A stretch of DNA of 8,261 nt. It comes from an uncultured Planctomycetota bacterium. GTDB taxonomy: Bacteria > Planctomycetota > Phycisphaerae > Sedimentisphaerales > Anaerobacaceae. The position numbers and the translations under genes were made by a program. Position 1 is the stretch's first letter, and the number at the start of each line of letters is the position of its first letter. Below, piece by piece: positions 5,065 to 8,261 of this stretch. The notes under the pieces are model-generated. The model was not told the origin of the DNA. It searched no databases and was given only the letters and a program-made list of their open reading frames with translations. The stretch is from assembly GCA_903927855.1 (NCBI GenBank), contig CAIYOL010000010.1:1-8261 (forward strand), written 5' to 3'.

Positions 5065-6186
5065 TTGAAGATAATAGTTGCAACGGATTCATTTAAGTCA
5101 AGTATAAGCGCACTTTCTGCCTGTAAGATTATCAGAGACACGTTACTGTCTATTAATCCTGAACTTACTATTGTCAGTATCCCAATGGCTGACGGCGGAG
5201 AAGGTACGGCAGAAGCAATGATGGCCACACGCAGAGGAAAGTGGATTAAAGTCCAAACTATGAGCCCGCTGCCGGAGATGAAAGTCAAAGCAGGGTTCGC
5301 TCTTTTCCTCGATACAAAGGTCGCTTTAGTAGAAATGGCAAAGGCAAGCGGCCTGGAATTATTGAGCCCGAAACAGTTCAATCCCCTCAAAACAACCACA
5401 TTCGGGACAGGCCAGCTTATCCGGGCGGCTGCTAACTATGGCACTGACAAGATTCTATTGGCGGTCGGCGGAAGCGCAACAGTTGATGGCGGAGTCGGCG
5501 CAGCACAGGCTCTCGGATGGAAATTTCTGGATTCAAACGGCAAAGAGGTCGGTTTTGGCGGCGGACAGTTGGAGGACATTGCTCAGATAATCAGGCCCGG
5601 GAAAATAGATTTGCCTGAAATTCAAGTCCTCTGTGACGTTGACAATCCCCTTGTGGGCAAAGATGGGGCCGCCATGGTATTTGGACCACAAAAAGGCGCT
5701 ACTCCTAAAATGGTCGAGCAGCTCGAGGCGGGCTTAAATCATTTAGCTGAGGTCGTTAAACAGCAATTAGGAATAGAAATAGACAAAATTCCCGGAAGCG
5801 GCGCTGCCGGAGGACTATCCGCCGGTGCAATTGCATTTATGGGTGCAAAGTTAGTCAGCGGCGTAGAGACAATTATACGGGAGAGCGGGTTAGCCAAAGA
5901 AATCAGCGATGCGGACTGGGTCATCACAGGCGAGGGACGATTCGATTCACAATCACTGCGGGGCAAAGTCGTATCCGGCGTAACAAAAGCTGCAAAGCTA
6001 AGCAGGGCAAAGGTTTGCGTAATCGCCGGAAGAGTTGATTTATCAGAAAAGCAGTGGCGGGATTTGGGAATTACAGATGCAATTGGACTCTCAGATAAGA
6101 CGATGAACCTAAATTACGCGATTGCAAATACAAAAAGTTTGTTAGCTGATGCGGCGAGGAAATTTGCGCAACTACATTTCAAATAA
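5065..6186 (+). CDS. Glycerate kinase (GlxK/GarK family), TTG start
   Basis: This cytoplasmic enzyme phosphorylates D-glycerate with ATP; the GlxK/GarK family usually makes 2-phosphoglycerate and feeds glycolysis or the glyoxylate/serine routes. The 373-aa length is typical. Family landmarks: DSFK (8-11) right after the first beta strand, ADGGEGT (42-48), GGSATVDGG (135-143) with the acidic-residue site, CDVDNPL (190-196), the glycine-rich GSGAAGGL (244-251), and TGEGRFDSQS..GK (288-301). The start is TTG at 5065, with GGAGA (5051-5055) nine bases upstream. The next in-frame Met (residue 41) would delete the conserved DSFK motif, so TTG is well supported. No glycerate-forming genes (garR/glxR, gcl, hydroxypyruvate reductase) are in the window, so the pathway supplying glycerate is unknown. 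The gene appears monocistronic. A hairpin terminator candidate lies at 6408-6441. Confidence 0.93.
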   Translation: MKIIVATDSFKSSISALSACKIIRDTLLSINPELTIVSIPMADGGEGTAEAMMATRRGKWIKVQTMSPLPEMKVKAGFALFLDTKVALVEMAKASGLELLSPKQFNPLKTTTFGTGQLIRAAANYGTDKILLAVGGSATVDGGVGAAQALGWKFLDSNGKEVGFGGGQLEDIAQIIRPGKIDLPEIQVLCDVDNPLVGKDGAAMVFGPQKGATPKMVEQLEAGLNHLAEVVKQQLGIEIDKIPGSGAAGGLSAGAIAFMGAKLVSGVETIIRESGLAKEISDADWVITGEGRFDSQSLRGKVVSGVTKAAKLSRAKVCVIAGRVDLSEKQWRDLGITDAIGLSDKTMNLNYAIANTKSLLADAARKFAQLHFK

Positions 6187-6327
6187 CAAGTTAAGTCGAA
6201 AATTCGAAAGTTTGGAAATGTGTTAAAACTATGGCTAAACGTATGCAAATTGAGGCAAAACAGCGGCAAAACTTGTCAAAAACAATACCAAAAGTGATAA
6301 AAAAAGGTGCAGAAAAGGGTGAAAAAT

Positions 6328-6348
6328 CAAAATGTAAAATGCAAAATT
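6328..6348 (+). repeat. A-rich 7-base tandem, three units
   Basis: CAAAATG, TAAAATG and CAAAATT follow one another exactly, giving a 21-base imperfect tandem. A short CTGC/GCAG hairpin with a TTC loop (6355-6365) and five T (6368-6372) follow, then the second copy of the 32-base repeat. The whole stretch 6328-6401 looks like a composite intergenic repeat rather than coding sequence. Confidence 0.5.
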
Positions 6349-6369
6349 GTGGAACTGCTTCGCAGAGTT

Positions 6370-6401
6370 TTTAATCACGGATTTCACGGATGGCACAGAT
6401 T
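6370..6401 (-). repeat. 32-base dispersed repeat, copy 2 (inverted relative to copy 1)
   Basis: Read on the minus strand it is AATCTGTGC, CATCCGTGA, AATCCGTGA, TTAAA: the same 9-base period and tail as 4179-4210, with 25 of 32 positions identical. It sits in the gap after the glycerate kinase gene. I recall AATCCGTG-type repeats as common intergenic sequence in planctomycetes and some other bacteria, from memory only. Confidence 0.7.
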
Positions 6402-6407
6402 CAAAGG

Positions 6408-6441
6408 CTCAGCTTTGTAAGAAGGCTGAGAATTGATTTTT
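6408..6441 (+). terminator. Probable rho-independent terminator after glycerate kinase
   Basis: CTCAGCTTT (6408-6416) pairs with AAGGCTGAG (6422-6430) around the loop GTAAG; nine pairs including one T-G wobble. It is followed by AATTGATTTTT, so the T tract begins a few bases late and is interrupted. It is the best stop signal between the glycerate kinase gene and the next transcription unit. Confidence 0.5.
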
Positions 6442-6460
6442 AGGCAAATACACATATGAT
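6433..6460 (+). promoter_or_regulatory. Putative promoter for the pruA-like fragment and glycosyltransferase gene
   Basis: TTGATT (6433-6438), a 16-base spacer and TATGAT (6455-6460, five of six consensus). The -35 overlaps the T tract of the preceding terminator. Transcription would start near 6467, about 42 bases before the ATG at 6509. Confidence 0.5.
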
Positions 6461-6485
6461 ATTTCACAACGTCCGAGACTCCAGA

Positions 6486-6502
6486 TTCCTTGTGTTAAGG
6501 AA
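6486..6502 (+). promoter_or_regulatory. Hairpin that pairs with the ribosome binding site of the 6509 ORF
   Basis: TTCCTT (6486-6491) is perfectly complementary to AAGGAA (6497-6502) across the loop GTGTT. AAGGAA is also the Shine-Dalgarno sequence for the ATG at 6509, six bases downstream. The hairpin would hide the site in the mRNA. Whether six mostly A-U pairs suffice to regulate is uncertain. Confidence 0.4.
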
Positions 6503-6508
6503 GCAGAG

Positions 6509-6595
6509 ATGTTCGACGACATATTTCGTGCCACGCAGCGGAAAAACGAGCCAGTGATTAGTTATGCGCCGAACAGCCCGGGGCGAGCGCATTGA
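6509..6595 (+). pseudogene. 28-codon ORF resembling the truncated N-terminus of PruA (1-pyrroline-5-carboxylate dehydrogenase)
   Basis: ATG at 6509 with a good ribosome binding site (AAGGAA, 6497-6502) opens a frame that ends at TGA 6593-6595. The peptide contains KNEPVISYAPNSPGR. Bacterial and eukaryotic L-glutamate-gamma-semialdehyde dehydrogenases (PruA/ALDH4 type) have an N-terminal NEPV..(Y/F)..GSPER motif soon after the start. Here G is replaced by N and E by G, and the TGA falls where the family continues with a helix of several hundred further residues. The simplest reading is a promoter-proximal fragment of a pruA gene left by duplication or rearrangement. Alternatives: a translated leader peptide for the gene nine bases downstream, which lies in the same reading frame, or chance similarity. 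The homology is recognised by eye and not by alignment. None of the catalytic domain is present, so no dehydrogenase activity is possible. Confidence 0.5.
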
Positions 6596-6604
6596 GGATT
6601 TGGT

Positions 6605-8261
6605 ATGGAAATCAATTCTACGCGAACTTATAAGAAGGCCAAAATACTATGCCTCACCCTGCTATTCTGCATCTACCTTATTTCTTACCTTATAATCCCC
6701 AAGAACGGCTTCTGGTCAAATGACAACGGCCTTAAATTTATACAGGCTGAAAGTATTATTATTAACAAATTCCTGGCTTATGATATTCACTTACCGGGCA
6801 AAGAGTTCGACCCGGAATTGAAATACAACCCCATTCAGCCTCCGTTTGCGTATAAAATAAACGGCGCATTGTATGGAAGCTTTTCGTATGCGTTCGCTTT
6901 AATATCCGCCGCAGCTTATTATCTTTTAGGATTCCACGGCCTGTATCTTATCTCCTTAATCAGCGCATTTTTTCTCCTTCCGGCGGTTTGGGGCCTATCA
7001 AGCTTACTAAGCAATAATGATAAAACTGCCTCAATATTTTCGGTGGTCATTGCTGCAATATGTACTCCAATCTGGTTTTACAGTTTAACGTTTTGGGAAC
7101 ACTTACCGGCTATTGCGTTATGCGTTTCAAGTTTATATTTCGCTTTTTGCTACCGGTCACATGGCAAACTGAAATATATCGTTTTCAGCGGTATTCTATG
7201 CGGCCTGTCTATATATTTGAGGGACGAGCTATATCTTTTTGTTTTCTCTATCGTTTTCGTTATTTTTTCGTCTCCAAGAGGATTCAGGAAGAAAGGCTTA
7301 TTTTTATTTGCCGGCGTACTGCTGGCTTCACAGATTCCTCTTTGGCTGTTCAATATCTTGGTGTTTGGAAATCTCCTCGGTATCCACATCAATACAGTGC
7401 ATTTATTTGAAGGCGGTCCTGCATCATACCTCTCCGACAGATGGACAGTAATACGCACATTACTTTTTAACATACATCCAATGCGTTGGCTTTCGATTCT
7501 AATTGGATTACCATTTGTAATACTGTTAGTTACAAATCCGCGATTGAGCAAGAAAGGATACAGCTTAGCTTTTGCAATAGGTTCTGTTTGGGGCCTGGTT
7601 TGCGGAGTCGTAAACCTCGCGGGGTTAATGTGTGCGGGAAATCTTATGCAATCCCTCTTTAATGCCAATGGGTTTTTCGCCGCATCGCCGCTGCTAATAA
7701 TCGGCCTATTCAGAAACAAGCAAGAAGGCAGCAACAGATACTCTGACGGCGTAAGAATTCTGTGGATTTCTATGGTGTGTTATATATTACCATATCTTCT
7801 GCTCTGTCCGAAAATTAATGTCACAGGAATGAACTGGGGATGCCGGCTGCTTCTACCCATATACGCCTTTCTCTCAATACTCGCGGGGCGGAATCTATCC
7901 ATATTTCTTCACATGAAGGGAACCCATATTGCCAAATACGCTGCTGTAGTCCTGCTTATTCTGATATCGCTTCTCTCGCAAATATGTTCGCTTCATTTAC
8001 TTTACGTTCGCCAATCCTTCAATGCAAGACTTAACACGTTCGTCCTCCAAAGGAGAGAAAAGCACATCATAGCTGTAGGATGGTTCGTCCCGCAGGAACT
8101 TGGTATTAGTTTCACCAAAAAGGCCATCTATCGTGCTGAGGAAAACACGGATGAGATAGACAGTTTGATACGGTTATTTAAAGAGAAAGGCATCGATGAA
8201 ATCCTGGTTATATCGGCATATGAGATGGAAAACATTCCAGCATATAAAAAAATAACCATGC
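6605..8261 (+). CDS. Polytopic membrane glycosyltransferase-like protein, GT-C type (3' end outside window)
   Basis: The frame is open from ATG 6605 to the window end, 552 codons so far. GAGGA (6594-6598) gives a ribosome binding site seven bases before the ATG, overlapping the TGA of the preceding short ORF, so translation may be coupled. The product has an N-terminal membrane helix (about 13-31) followed by an outside loop with FWSNDNGLKFIQ (36-47), where Asp40 is a candidate for the catalytic acidic residue of GT-C enzymes. About ten further hydrophobic segments follow. Other landmarks are FWEH (163-166), YLRDE (204-208), and GMNWGCRLLLPIY (408-420), which resembles the WGPRYLLP segment of mannosyltransferase-like GT39/GT-C proteins. 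A soluble, Rossmann-like stretch starts near 470 (HIIAVGW; KGIDEILVIS). Such enzymes use polyprenyl-phosphate sugars on the periplasmic face. The LA_3751/LA_3752 family is a possible match. The substrate is unknown; glycan or O-antigen-type decoration is inference. Confidence 0.72.
   Translation, partial: MEINSTRTYKKAKILCLTLLFCIYLISYLIIPKNGFWSNDNGLKFIQAESIIINKFLAYDIHLPGKEFDPELKYNPIQPPFAYKINGALYGSFSYAFALISAAAYYLLGFHGLYLISLISAFFLLPAVWGLSSLLSNNDKTASIFSVVIAAICTPIWFYSLTFWEHLPAIALCVSSLYFAFCYRSHGKLKYIVFSGILCGLSIYLRDELYLFVFSIVFVIFSSPRGFRKKGLFLFAGVLLASQIPLWLFNILVFGNLLGIHINTVHLFEGGPASYLSDRWTVIRTLLFNIHPMRWLSILIGLPFVILLVTNPRLSKKGYSLAFAIGSVWGLVCGVVNLAGLMCAGNLMQSLFNANGFFAASPLLIIGLFRNKQEGSNRYSDGVRILWISMVCYILPYLLLCPKINVTGMNWGCRLLLPIYAFLSILAGRNLSIFLHMKGTHIAKYAAVVLLILISLLSQICSLHLLYVRQSFNARLNTFVLQRREKHIIAVGWFVPQELGISFTKKAIYRAEENTDEIDSLIRLFKEKGIDEILVISAYEMENIPAYKKITM

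Noticed and set aside
6231..6374. 47-codon Lys/Gln-rich ORF starting ATG GCT AAA in the gap after glycerate kinase
   Set aside because: It lacks a ribosome binding site, its composition follows the A-rich repeat it overlaps, and its stop falls inside the 32-base repeat. It looks like chance coding potential.
6593..6604. Read-through or recoding of the TGA to fuse the pruA-like fragment in frame with the glycosyltransferase
   Set aside because: The two frames do match, but the glycosyltransferase has its own ribosome binding site and ATG. The confident genes show no in-frame TGA, so a reassigned code is unlikely even though none of the seven terminated confident genes uses TGA as its stop.
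7150..7734. 194-codon minus-strand open frame
   Set aside because: It lies antisense to the continuous glycosyltransferase frame, has no family resemblance, and its residues mirror the membrane-protein codons of the other strand.

Overview
The window reads as a chromosomal segment of a Gram-negative-type bacterium, most likely a planctomycete of the Phycisphaerae/Sedimentisphaerales kind. Three observations support this. An ADP-heptose epimerase (HldD) implies a heptose-containing envelope glycolipid. The aldo/keto reductase tail has a Cys-rich module of a style I associate with planctomycetes. The unknown protein at 4219-4800 opens with a VGLYAFDFGDH-type sequence that I recall from planctomycete genomes. 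The lineage is inference from memory, not a search result. Base composition is moderate to AT-leaning and looks uniform across the genes.

Left part (1-2208): the 3' end of an aldo/keto reductase gene runs in from outside. A 445-base gap follows. It holds a small hairpin and an apparent self-contained short transcription unit: a TATAAT promoter, a 31-codon hydrophobic ORF with a ribosome binding site, and a strong rho-independent terminator. Next come hldD and, 29 bases later, a small polytopic membrane protein resembling the YdjM/DUF457 putative metal-dependent hydrolases. These two probably share a transcript.

Middle (2209-4946): tyrS, a complete TyrRS with its own good sigma70-type promoter, is convergent (12-base gap) with an exported, lipoprotein-like SnoaL/NTF2-fold protein on the minus strand. 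The SnoaL-like gene has a near-consensus promoter. It is divergent from the unknown gene at 4219-4800, which has no visible Shine-Dalgarno sequence and may be leaderless. A tRNA-Pro(GGG) gene follows.

Right part (4947-8261): a glycerate kinase gene starts at TTG. A 418-base gap follows with an A-rich 7-mer tandem, a second copy (inverted) of a 32-base dispersed repeat also found at 4179-4210, a terminator, and a promoter. That promoter drives a 28-codon ORF whose sequence looks like the N-terminus of delta-1-pyrroline-5-carboxylate dehydrogenase (PruA) cut off by a TGA. Nine bases later, in the same frame, a large GT-C-type membrane glycosyltransferase-like gene begins and runs off the window end.

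The genes do not form one pathway. HldD and the GT-C protein both point to cell-envelope glycan synthesis; tyrS and tRNA-Pro are translation genes; glycerate kinase is central metabolism. I see no defence system, CRISPR array, transposase or phage gene. The most unusual content is intergenic: the short promoter-ORF-terminator unit, the pruA-like 5' fragment in front of the glycosyltransferase, and the paired dispersed repeats.
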